Of a stretch of 64,000 nucleotides of DNA, positions 1-13,100 are shown piece after piece; within the stretch, counting starts at the first letter, position 1; each line of letters begins with the position of its first letter. The stretch is from NCBI GenBank assembly GCA_030248225.1, contig JASANE010018413.1, positions 1 through 64,000 on the forward strand. Reading direction: 5' to 3'. The notes under the pieces were generated by a model. That model was not told where the DNA came from, ran no database searches, and saw nothing but the letters and a program-made list of their open reading frames with translations. Made by a program: the position numbers and the translations under genes. The stretch is from Trileptium ribeirensis (taxonomy: Eukaryota > Nematoda > Enoplea > Enoplida > Thoracostomopsidae).

Positions 1-211
1 TGGTGGTCGAAAAATGTTGACCATGGCACTGTGGTCAGATTTATTTTTGTTCGAAGAAATGTTAACCATTGGGTGTGGTCAGATTTATTTTAAATGTTGA
101 CCATTATCGTGTGGTCAAGATTTTCGTAAAAGTTGACCATTGCTATGTGGTCAAGATTATGGATTTTCGATAAACGTTGGCCATTAGGCTGTGGTCAGGA
201 TTATCCACCTC
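1..211. repeat. Short tandem array with palindromic units
   Basis: About five imperfect units of 36-44 bp follow one another. Each starts with GTGGTCA and contains the reverse-complementary core TGACCA (or TAACCA / TGGCCA) about 25-35 bases later, so every unit can fold on itself. Spacing varies between units. The array is cut by the window edge, so its full extent is unknown. Isolated fragments of the same motif recur near 640-710. Confidence 0.8.
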
Positions 212-1034
212 GTAACGATCCGTAAGGATCTGTTACATATATAACAATACGGCTGGTTATATGTAACTCGAAATGGCTCGTAATCCATAGCGACCATTTC
301 ACAGATTGCCTTATCGATATTGGCGCTTTGCTGCGGTGTCAGCTGAAACATTTGAATGCAACATTTAACCAAAACGTGTTCTCTGTTGTATTGTTTAGAT
401 GTAAATGTTTGACGTTTAACGTATCTTCTACCAGTTCAACATCTTACACTAGTTCTAATTTTCTGATAATACGGAAGATTGGATTGGCTTCAAGGTAAGC
501 TGGAAGGGCACCCATAAAAATGGTATGAACTTTTTCCCCTCAAGTTTTAAAGTGTCTGGTCTATTTTATAGTAATTTAACATCAAGTGCAAGTAATTTAA
601 CACGAATCTTCTGTAATAATAATTGAGAAAGTTTTCTCGTCAACATGGTCAAAATTTCAAGTGTTGAATGGTCAATGTCCTATGGTGACAATGTCAAATT
701 TTATGACAGTCACCGCTAGTAAGAATGTTTCATTTCGCGCGTTTCGCTCACTGCACTCAGAATTCAGCAATTATTGTGTGTACTTGGGATATAATTTGTT
801 TTTAAACACCGACAGTGCAATTTATTTTAGTTATTTTCATTGTAATGATATCATTTGAAATGCCTTATTGATATCTAATCGTGTTCTAATTCATTATATG
901 TTTGACCTCGCTGGCAATTACAGTGACAGCAGTACACTATGATGAGTATTTTAACTAACTCAGTCAATTAGGGTGAAGCATTTTGATACAAACAATGTTC
1001 TTGTTTGTTTTGAGAGATCATTTGAATATTTCAG
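212..1034. other. AT-rich non-coding stretch, presumed intron of the MORC-like gene
   Basis: I see no credible exon here. The stretch ends in a good splice acceptor (GAATATTTCAG) that opens the first recognisable exon of the plus-strand gene at 1035. If the gene starts to the left of the window, this is intron. Confidence 0.5.
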
Positions 1035-1156
1035 GTAAAACCAGAACCTCCCGAAGAAACTATTCAGTGTCGCAATTGTCTTAAGCGGAGGCCAATTCCT
1101 AGCGTTGGTCGCATCAATGTCGACTTGTGGACGTGTTCACAACATCCTAATAAAAG
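1035..1156 (+). CDS. CW zinc finger exon, first half
   Basis: Encodes 40 codons plus 2 nt, after acceptor TATTTCAG and before donor GTTTGT. It contains QCRNCLKRRPIP and, further on, DLWTCSQHPNK. This gives three of the four zinc ligands (Cys12, Cys15, Cys34) and the conserved Trp before the third. The fourth Cys falls in the next exon, 17.4 kb away. Family members normally have Trp at two cage positions; here they are Thr9 and Arg18. A SUMO-type VKPE motif lies at the very start of the exon. Confidence 0.8.
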
Positions 1157-4100
1157 GTTTGTATTTGTTTTTACATCGAGCATTGTATTACATCAATAGG
1201 AATACAAATTTGGCATGTGAGAATTTCGACGTTATACACCTTTTTAACTGAAATTGCACTGTTTGAACACACAAGTTGGCTTATTAATATTTTATAAATC
1301 AGTGCGTCATAATTTGTTGTTAGCTCATGAAGTGTAATAATAAACAACTATAATATTTTTTCATAGAAACATTAGCACACAAGACAGATACATCAAAACT
1401 AGATAAAAATGTGATCCATAATCAGTCTTGTTGCGCTAAATATGGTAAAAGGCTGTGTAGTAATAACTGCACTAATTTTTGAATCGTTGTGTTGCGATAC
1501 AATAGGATAGATCTTAAAAGATGCCCATCTTTTACAGTGATAATTGGAACTCCGTAATGTTTTAGTGTAGGTAATCCTGTCATCAGTAGATTTAAATTCT
1601 GCGAATCTTTTTAACAATTTGATCAAATATTTTAATGGTACATTTATTAGGGAAACGTCTTAAAATGTGTCGGGTTTTGTAGAACATTTTGTATTTTTGT
1701 GAAATAATCTATATTGTCTATACTCCTATGCTTTTATATGACACTGTTATGACTCTGTGACAATTTTGATGCAAGATTTAATAATTGCTGTCGATTCTTC
1801 ATTAGGAAAATGAGGTCTGATTTTCTAGCCACAAAATTTGTTAGTTGGACTGTGGATTAGTAACAGAGAGGGATATGGATTACCATATACGGATATCCGG
1901 AAACATTGCACTAGCTTGTAAACTTTATTAAAAGATCAGTGATCGACTTTGCGAATGATTATTACAGTTCTGTTTTATGGTATATTAAGAATTCGAGATA
2001 TAAAAACAATGTTCTTTTTAATTATACACAGTCACACACCGCCAAAAATAAGTGCAAAATAATCGATCGAAATATCGTTAGATTTCGATTAAACGAAATT
2101 TATTGCGGTAAAATTTATTTTTGATCCCTTGCGATTTCGACCGTTTTCGGTTGTATATACTTATTTTTACAAATATTGTGATAATGACTGAGTCACCGAC
2201 TATGTTAGTTAACACTAATTTATTCAGTATAAAGTGCAAATTAAGGCCAAAAATCGTCGAAACCTAAATATAGGCCAGGGAAGCGACTTTGAGCAAGCAT
2301 AGTCTAAAAATTACTAACCTGCAGGCTTAAAAGTGGAAATTGTTTGTGTTTGACGTTCATTATTTGAACATCGAAATTAAAAATAAAATGTGGGCATTAC
2401 TTTCGAAATATACCAAGTCTCAGAATTTTTAAGATATGTGGTTAATTTTTTGTCTAAACTACCACTTATTCCTTAATCTTTTGTCCGATTATGGAATGTT
2501 TTCCTAGACACACAAGATGTTTTAACTCAAAGTGCAGACATTGTTTATTTGATTTTTGTAAATCGCTAAATGTTATTTGTTATCTCTAGCCCTTCCACAG
2601 GATCAAAATAATACATGAGAAACTTTCACCAGATTACTGGGGAGGGGACCTCCCCTCCAGCTTAACTACGAATCTCATAATTGCATCCTTTGTGTTTCCC
2701 TTGCCGTTACAACATATGTCGTTTTTATTACATAATCAGTAAAATATGTTTACTCCTGGTGCTATAAAATATTATAATGTTGCTCAAATAATTCTAAATT
2801 ACCCTGAATCGCAAATATAACTCTGGTAAACCCTGGAAATTAAGTATCATATTGAAAAATGGATTAAATTAACACTTAGAGACAAACCCTTGATTTTCCT
2901 CGTGTATGGCATATGTTCGAATAGATTCCATTTTATATCGAATGGGCGGGGTGGGTTTACGCTTCGTAAGCAGTATTGCAACGGCATATGGAGCTGTTTA
3001 GATATTAAACGAGCGGAGTGTCAACTACGGTCTGGGGGTGGGAATCGTGAAAATTTTTTGTTTGCCGCTATCATTCCTAACTCATTTTCGGGTCTACGGA
3101 TTTCGACAGATTTTTTATCTGATAGCAACAGTGACGGCGATGTGCCCTTTAGTTGAATGAGAACAGCTCCGACCACATCTTCCCGGTTAAAATGGCAAAA
3201 ACATGTTTTTAGGGGTTCTTTGCCAAATCTGGCCATACGGGTACCATTCTTTCGCAGCGCATACTTCGCATAGAAAAATGGTGACCACCATTTTGCACAG
3301 AATCAGCTCATAAATATCTACAACTTTGCTGACTACGACTTTTTTGTGGGAGCACACACTGGGCTGCTGTGAGCCCGAATATGGTTGCTAGCTATGCAAT
3401 TTGGTAGTTACAGCTCTACCATGAACAATTTTATTTTAAAATGTGTATTAAAGTATCAAACCAGTTTAAATATGCACCTTTTTAGTATTAAATGTGCGTA
3501 GTTTGAGACACCTGCACAAGGATCATTGAAACAAAATTGATTACATCATGCTTCATTGATTTAAACTTGCTTATTTTGATAAAAAAAGATTGTTAAATCC
3601 ATTATACTGCGGCTTGTCCAGGAGAAGCCAGGAGCCCCTGAAATATGCAATGTTGTTTATATAGAAAACGGATGGAATAATATGAAGTTTGAGGCTTTGC
3701 TTTTCTCTACGGCGAAACATAATGCGAATTTTAATGAATCTGTTTTGTACATTAATTTCATTATGATCTTTGAGTTGAAATTTCATTCACAGTCTAGCGA
3801 TATGTGACAGTGTCCACTGGCCAAATCCACGCGGCTTAAACCTTGTTTCGATTGCAACTTCAAACAGGGCAATCGCCAAAGCTAATGAATATCCACATGA
3901 GAGTAGATCCCGGCAACCCTTGACGAAACGAGGACTCGTTAATAAATTTGGTACCTTGGTAGTTTGACGTAGGGATCGACGAGAATGCTCGGAGTTGTGA
4001 AGTATGCCGTATTTTCGTTCGATTTTCATTTCGATGCCACATTCAACGATTTGGTTAAGTACCGTTGCGATGTTTGCTATATTCCACGACAGATCTCGGC

Positions 4101-7100
4101 GCAGCGCCATCGCACCAAATTGTGCGCCGTAGTAATCGGCGATCGGATGTATGTACAAACTGCTTAGCGAGTCACGATATGAAATGTTCGCGATCGCATG
4201 CTTCATAAGTACCATCGCCGCAATTGTCTGATCGGTCATCAAGACGCTACCTTTTTTGCATCGGACATAATTTATTGCATCCTGAAATCAGACTCACTAA
4301 TTGTACGCACATATATTTGTTTTAAGTTTAAAAATATAGCAACTTGTTGTATTCAAAACTAGTGACGCACTCGCATAGCTGCACGCGGGTATGGGGCCAG
4401 CACACCCGGTACGGACTCAAACCTTAAGCCCGTGGGTAGTGTAGTAGGTACCCATGACGCCCGCAATTATACATGTTATATAGTTCGGCAATTTCTGTTG
4501 TCGAAATAAATACGTGGATCTGTACAGTTAGCACCATCAAAAAGACAATGATCCCGTTTAAGTGAGCATTGTTGTGAAAAGTTGGAGGTTCTTTTTAGCA
4601 CCCGCTATCGAAATGGCCGGGTAATTTTATTTAGTGATCACTTAGTGGTTGTCTTTATTGAGCTGAGGGCGTTGTCATGGGACTATTGTTCCCTTTGCTG
4701 AGTGCTGTTTAAAAGAGTGGGTGTTTTATTTTCTTTTAGTGAGCGGTATCTAAAAAACCTTTAGTGTTGTAGAGTATCCGTCTGAAATGCTAAGCGATTA
4801 GTGGAATCGGTGATATGGCAAAAACATGGAGCAGGGATCTGACCATTTTCACAAATGTTTCGTTTAAGGTGGCTACTTGAGCGGCAGCTAGGTAGATTAA
4901 AAAACTGGTCAATTTCTTCGGCGCGAAGCCGGTGGGGCGACTTCTAACTGTTAACAAGCTAAATGCAGAAAAATAGTTTAAAGTAAATAATGATTAACTT
5001 CCACAGCCTTTAGCTTTCCACTTCCACATAGGTCTACAAGTTGCGGGCTCGTGGGCCTGAAAAAATTTCTGAGCCCGAGGGTGCTGGCATAATGGCGGTG
5101 GACAATTCTCCAATTTTCGTGGGTACCCGTGGGCTCAAAAATTTTTTTGCATGCCCGCAGCTCTGTGGCTTCGGCCGGGTCAGACTATGACGACCGAAAC
5201 ATTTCCTCAGAATGCATCATTGTTGAAAACACGCAAAATACTGCACCGAGACATCGATGTTAAAAGTTCTTCGATAATCCTACTATCAATTACTGGGGAA
5301 CGAAAACATGTTTTACGTTTTTACAATGTAATTTGATGCTAAGTGTTTCGTGATTTTTTTTATAGGTATGTTACTTTAAGCCGTGTGTAGAATGAAAATG
5401 TATCCCATTGGGTGCTTTCGCTGATTCTTTCATGCTTTATAGGTATTCCAATGAAACTTGCTCTTTAATTGTGTAACGCATTCCTAAATTTCAGTTGTTT
5501 GGGAACTACTGTTTTGGAAATTACATAGTTGTAGACTGTTTCGTTAACTGTTTTCAAAAGCCATCCTCCAAAACTTGTCATACTGGTGCTAGCATTTGCC
5601 TCAAAGTTCTAAACAGGTTAATAGTTTTCACGTTGAATCGTTACATGCGCCTAGGGCAAGCGCCAGCGGCATTGATCTTTATAAAACTAATTTGATACTT
5701 TCGTAATATGACAAAGCGACATGCTTCATGACTCGGCGATGCTTCGACTTGATATAATTTTTAGACTTTCACTGTTCGAAATTCATGGAGTATGTACTTA
5801 TACAGCAGGCTAGCTGTTATGTATTCTGAACACCCAACTAAACTGTCGCAAATTCGGGGCTTGCATGCGATTTTTACGACTGACTTCTTTTTGAAGATAT
5901 TTTACAAGTCGGAAAATATAAAATTATTCCCAAATATCGTCGCCAGTTATACGCTACATCTTTCTTCACTGTAACCAGCACCACTTTATTGAGCGGAGCG
6001 AAGCGAAGCGTGTTTATTTTCTGTCTGGGATTAAAAAGGTCGATGTCCGTCCGTTCGTTAGTTCGTTCGTTCGTTCGGTCCGACGGATCTCAAGAACCAC
6101 TAAACCGATTTTAAAAAAATTTTTTTGTTTGAAAGCCTATCATGTCAGAGTGGGCACCTGATATTTGGGATTTTGAGATTTGGGATTAAAAAAATTTGAG
6201 TGGTTAATTAGTAATTAGCTAATTATTAGTTAAGCTTATGCAGCTAAAATAGAGAATTTTGCTATTTTTTGTTATTTATTGAAATAGAATCGTTTCGACC
6301 AAACCATTATAGGGTTTTTTAGGTCGAAGAATTCAAATATATTTTTACCAATGATAAAGCCATATGCCCTATGCAATGTAGTTATTTGAAGAACATAAAA
6401 TTGAGTACATACATTCGTAATGCCACAGCCCAAGCTCCGTTCACAAATGTAGTTCCACTACCGACTAGTTGTATTTATTGTTTCAATATAAATGCAATCG
6501 TTTTGGCTTTATCTGCAATTAATTGATTGGAGATCAAATTATGGTATTTTGGAGTTCTCAATCCCAGTCTTGCACGTAGTCTTGGTAGCTTAGTATATAC
6601 GTCAATGTTATCTGCCTCTGCAACTTCTCAGCCCCAGTAATTCAATAATCTCATAGTTGAACTTTATTGTGTTGTGATAATTTTTGATTCGTGGAAATTT
6701 TGTTGAATTAGCATGGTATGTACTTACACAGCATTTAGCTGAACTCGGGTTTCTTTAGCGTAACGAATATAAGCAATCTATATACGTTGATTGATAATAG
6801 GTATTTTCGGGGCTCGAATACTGTCCTGGCTGGCTACTAGTAATTGAAACCACGCAATGGCTGTAAACGACTACCGCTTTTTTTATGGCACCGTCAACAC
6901 TGGCTTCAAAATGTTGTCACTTATTTTCATCATTGACGCCCGTTTTGGGTCGAATACTGCTGTTACCATTTATAACCTTGTATAATATTCACTCCAAGCG
7001 GCAATGTTAACCAGTTAACCACGGGGCTGATCTTCTTATGTGTTTTATTTTTTTATTACTATATAAATACGAATACCGAATATTTGTGCTTTGATTTCAA

Positions 7101-10100
7101 AGGAGTCAACATTTACATCTAAGCGACAACTTGTAATTTATGTTCTAGTTGTAATTTTTGAGAACCTGCTACATAGAGACTTTTCACTGGCTGCTAAGGT
7201 AGCTGGCTTTGAAATCCATATCTTAACATTTTTTGCCCATGAGGCGGCGGCGGTGCTTAAATAAACACAGAGTAGTCAAAGCATTTTTCAATAATATTGG
7301 TTCTAAAATATATTCCACCTACCACTTCCTTTTTTCGTGATGATTCTGCGTATATGCTAGTTACTCACGCTGCGAGGGAAAATGGTGCTAGTGTTGCTAA
7401 TCTAAGCGTATTGACTATTGCAAGGTTCCAAATTCGGCTATTTCAGGTCCGCATTAATAACAGTCGGCTATTTCAAGTCCCATAATAATATCATTACACC
7501 GGCAATGCATAACGGCAACGGTACAGCCATTTTATCAAATATCAATGCCTGTGACCATGTGTTTCATCCTCTAATATTAAAAAGACGAAAACTCTTCAAA
7601 TTTATAAACCACAAATTTTAAGATAATAATATATTGAAGTATGATTTTTCGTTGGAGGCAACTTGCTTTGTATTATTTTATATACACACAAATACAATTG
7701 CTTTTATTGTATACAACAAACTTGAAAACCTATAATAGCCACTGTCTAATCACATACATGCTTCTTGTTGAAAAAGTGCCAAAATTTTACTATCTCGGGT
7801 GCCAAAATTTAGCAAATTTAGTTCCAATACCGTCAGGGCTAATAACATGCCCAGTATAAGCTTAAAACGATACAGTCAGTGTGTTTAGCGGATAAGTCAC
7901 CCTATAATACCATTGTTAAGCAGCGGCAAGCAAGAAACTTATTTTCTTAAAATTATTTAAATTTAACTTATTTGAAGGTATTTTCTAAATTCTGGCTCCT
8001 AGCTCGAAAACAGCTGTTCTGACAAAAAATACGTCACAGCAGTGGTGTAACTATCGATAAAAGGGATGTTTTCAGAGCCTTCGGATCGAAAGAGAATCAA
8101 TCCTATTATCGAGAGCTGCTACTTTTCTGTGATGCATTTTTGTCGCCGCAGTAGTGAGTCAAAGTTTAAAGAAAACATCAAAAAGTGAAAATTTTCAAAA
8201 TTTTGTTCTCAACTAAGTTTCTAAGGCGTGAACGATTGGACTATAGGGTCACATAGACTGTTAAACACGCTGGCTGCATTGCGTTGCGTGTACGAACACA
8301 AAACGACGTTTTGAAAAAGATGGCAACAATTGGTAATTGAAGTTTGCTCCGCTTTGAAAAAATAACATATAACCAAAAGTTCACGATTATTTTTTGAGAA
8401 ATTTATAACAACTTCGAAATAACCTTATTAATGTGTCGAGAATGACGCGATTCATATCGAATTTTTTGCGGGTAATCCACACTTTTTGGAAAAAGTTATT
8501 CCGACTCCCCAGTTCTGGAGTACCGGTATACCCATGGATACCTAAGGAGGCCCAAGAAAAACTATATTTTTCAAACGACCACCAAATTGTGGAACGGAAC
8601 GAATTTTTGTCCATGAAACAAGCACCCCCAAATGCGGAGAGTCAAAACGGATCGCGTCACGCTCAACCCGTTTGCGTTGTGATTTCGAAGAGTGTCGTAA
8701 TGTTCTCAAGAAATCATTATGAAGTCTTGATCAGCAGTCAAAAAAATTTAAGGCTAACCTCTAAAGTATCTTTATCGATCTTAGGCCATAAGGCGGAAGC
8801 TTTCCGAAAAAGATCAGGTAGGATGCCATCGCCGGTCTTTAGGTCTTCATAAAATATATTATTTTTCTCCACTACGTTTTGATAACTTCCTGATTTAAGT
8901 GCCTCAATATATTGTTCTAAGTTCTTAAATGGTGCTGGATCTTGCGGTACAATTGAAGCAACAAAGACGCCTTTATACGAAGTGAGACCAAAAAAAGCCA
9001 TCGAAGCCCATGCGGTGATTAATAGTGCAAGTGACGTTGGATGGCGCCAGGCATTTATTTGCTTTTGGCCGAACGGTATTTTATAACAATACTCAGCAAA
9101 CGAAATAAGCCAGCGTTGCAGCCGACTGCTTTTGACGCAAATGCTTATTTTGTCATTACTAGTTGTAGTAACAGTGTGCATTTTGGTAGGCACATTTTTT
9201 TGTCGTTCTGTCATTGTTCTATCGTCTTCGCCGCTAGTTGTATCAGTTTCTAAGGTTTTTTCGTAACTCTTACCAATGCTTTCAATGAAAGTTGTTTCAT
9301 CGATTTGTACATGTCTTTGCAGTCTAAATTTCGTACCACGATTGTCATCTTGCTGGTCGCTCGGTGAATTATTATTTTGAGTTGGTAGGGCATCGGCCAT
9401 TTCTGTGGACGTCGGATTTGTGACATATCTGTTTTGACAAATTGTACCGGTAAAATTTGCCCAAAACCACCGAACTGAGCAAACGTATACAGTAACGACA
9501 AGAAACGCTAATGCGCCGATTAACCATGTACCCTTGTTGAACGCGGCTAGAATTATCGGTGAATTAGTGCTTACTCCGGGAGCCTCTGGGAAGGCTACAA
9601 AAACCGGACTGTACGGTAACATTGGGGCTTCGGTTATGAACATAATAGATTCAAACCGGCCCGTTCTCATCGACAGCAGCGGTGGTATGGCGTCTATGCG
9701 GCCGGATACTAGTTCGCCTATTATACCGTTCCAGGTCCCGTTTTCATCACGCCACCCGTACGAGTGATTTGGCAGACACACAATTTCAAACGGAAAGCGT
9801 AGTGTTTGTGCCAGGAGTAAAAATATCTCTACGGATAATCCAGGCAAGGACCTTTCGTACAATCCGAAATCGAACCTGTGAACGTGAGACCCAGAAACGG
9901 ATGATGATGTTAAAATGCCTTCCTCGAACGCAGCTTGTGTTATATACGGCGGACTTAGTATAATTCCGACTCGAAGCACTGAATTGTTGCGGTTGCCTGT
10001 TACATTAAGCAATATTGTATTCATTTTGGTAAATATTGGTTCGATATTACTGCTATAAAGATATTTTGTGCAAATAATTATTGATACATTCTTTCTAAAA

Positions 10101-13100
10101 GCGTCAACAGCAAGTGTATTCAACTCAGAATTTGATGTCACTTAATACTGCCATAGTCTTTCTTATTCGCACTGCTCTTGAATTGTGTTTGGAACTGGTT
10201 TTGAAATAGATATATTTTTCACTTTACGGAGCTAAGTAGCGTACCGTTTCACGTTCAATCTTTAAGTTCTAAATTTGACAGCATTTTTTACATTGTTTAT
10301 AATTTTGCAAGTTAAGTGGGAATACTGTCCAATCTTATGTAAAATATTTTGCCAATCATTGACAAAAACATATCTTGCTAATTTTTAATTGAAAATTTAA
10401 CGAAACATTGTAAAAAAATTTTTTTGAATTATCGCGTGATTGCCATTGCGTGTAGCAAGGTTCTGATCTCTACAAAAAATGCTGTCAGTTTGTTGAATTC
10501 ATGTCAATATTCAGTTCTGAAATTTCGCTAAAAGCGATGTCAATAGTTGCAATAATCATCTTTTTAGTGGGCATTATGCAGTAACTACAGCTATAATATT
10601 CGTGTTTGTTAGGCCGTGTTCACATTCTGTTCGATTCGATTCGATTAAGCTGTATTCACGTTGCATTTCACCTTACACGATTAAATTCTGCGCCTACCGA
10701 ATACCGTTTGTATGTCATGTGTATGCTTTTTCCACACAATTTGAAACAGATAAAATTTTGCACGCGCTTCGGCTTGTAATCTTCATTGGTATAAATATTC
10801 TACTTATAAGACGCAGTTGTATGTAGCGCCACGGCATGAACGGTTCCTTGTGCTATCTGGTGACGGAATACCGAACAATTTACTTCACTAAGCGCAGAGT
10901 ACTTGTTTCCAAGCTGCCGCTTGATATATCTGGCTTGGCTAAAAACTGTAAAACTATATTTTTATGATCTAAAATAACAAGAACAAGGCAAACTGTGCGG
11001 AAAAGAACTGATTGTAAGGCTTTATACATTGACAGTCATGCCGAGACTAACACTACTTTCTTACTATGTATATTATATATCATTAAAACTACACCTTATC
11101 CATTCTTGACGTAGTTAATCGTTGCCCATGCACCCCGTGAAATAGCCTACTGACCTAATATTGGCATTACACAATGCTATTTATAAAAAGTGTTAAAACT
11201 AAAGTTTTCAACAGAGGTCTTTTCTTTTAACCCCCAGTCCGAATCGGAAATTTTGAAGATACAAAGCTGATTTTGGTATCAATCGAGTCAACTCGATGAG
11301 GCGGTTCTGAAAATACTCATTTTACCCACATCCCTGAAAAAATTTTTTTTTCGATTTTTTGAGGTCCCAATCTCCTTGGCATCCTAAAAAGTTCTTTTTC
11401 GGAATATGGTCGTGTTGGCTACCTTTCGACTCGGTTTGATGAGAGAAATCTACTGGTGTGTATTTCATTGAAATCTATGCCACCATTAGAGTGCACAAGT
11501 AACCCTGAATGGCGGAAATAAAATGCAGGCCATGCCGCTCTCGATATACTAAGCTCTTAGCCTAAGCTAAGGTCCTTATATGAGACATTACACTAAGCCT
11601 AATCCTAAGTCGGGGGCTGCCGCCCCCCCCCCCCCCGAACCCGCCGCTCTAAACTGTTATTTTTTCTGACGTTATAACGTAGCCCCTCAGGATTACTTGG
11701 GTCCCTCATAACTTTCTAACGGTGTTGTAGATTTCAATGAAATACACACCAGTAGATTTCTCTCATCAAACCGAGTAGAACAGTACCCAACATGACCGTA
11801 TTCCGAAGAAAAAATTTTGGGTTCCCAAGGGGGGGCCGACCATTGGGACCTCAAAAAATCGAACAAAATTCAGAGAATGTTGGTAAAATAAGTATTTTTT
11901 GAACCGCTTCATCGAGCTGAATCGATTGATACCTAAATCAACTCTGTATCTTCATAATTGACCAAATTCGGGCTGGGGAGGGCTAAAAGAAAAGACCCTT
12001 CAATTGTTAAACTGATCGTGACCACTAACTACTACATCGAGTCTTCCAAGAGACTTGTGGAGAGGAAATTTCACGGCTGCTGTCCGCAACTCTCTGCCTC
12101 GGAGATCGGGGCAACTCAGTTTCGAAATTGTAGTTAGCAATTACGTAAACCATGCAAAGGCAGCATATTATCTTTAATCGTCAAGGATTGATGTTTTTCT
12201 AGTCAGCGTACAAAGCATCTCTCAGGCGCGCAGATAGTTGATGCGTGCACAAAACATGGTGTGGTAGAATAACCGGAGTAATAATTACGCCTTTCATTTG
12301 GCAACAGTAATTATGAGGAACTGGAACAGGTAATCATGTGAAAGATTATAATTCATTATTTTTGTTACCCGCTGCCGATATTTATATACCTCAAATTTAG
12401 TGAGTAACCGGAACTGAAATTACCCGGTACCGGAACCGAGACTACAATGTTTCGCTTGATCCAGAATCTGGTCTAATGAATAAGATAAGATTAAAAAGTA
12501 TTAATGAGCATCCTCTTTGTTGGAGTGGAATGATGGGCATATAGAGTTATTTGGCCGGATAAATACGTTTGTTTCATTGTGTTAAAGGTACATTGGGTAC
12601 GTCGCTACCGTTCTGAGGTGCTGTATTAGGGCTATAAATGCTAAATTTTGATAACAAAATTGTGAAATTTTAGGATTTTTAATTAGTTGCACATTGGGGT
12701 ATATTGAGCTTATAGATTATTGAGAGAGCTGGCTACGATGAATGCAATTGTACCTACGAGGTAAGCAACCAATTCGGCGAGTACTAGTGCCTTACAACAT
12801 AAAAAATTTATAATTATAATTTTCTTGAAGATTGCAATTTACAAATTTCGAGTGTTTACACCTGGTGTTGCTTTGTTAATATCGTCAAGTTAGCATCTGT
12901 GAGGCTGTGAAAAAGCTGGACCAAAATGCGTGTAGCACTGTCGCATGTGTAGTAGAACTAGGATCTTGGAGACATGCCATGTGTATCAATTCGGAGAAAT
13001 GCGAAATTGTAACGTTAAAATACAATGAAACAACTCAATAAAAAATATATTCCTGTTACGAACCAAAGATGTAGTTCACCAAAAAATATTTATTAATCTG

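Noticed and set aside
5494..5530. Possible tiny exon after TAAATTTCAG beginning with a Cys codon
   Set aside because: It was considered as the source of the fourth CW cysteine, but it lacks a donor in the right phase, and 18547 supplies the Cys in a better context.
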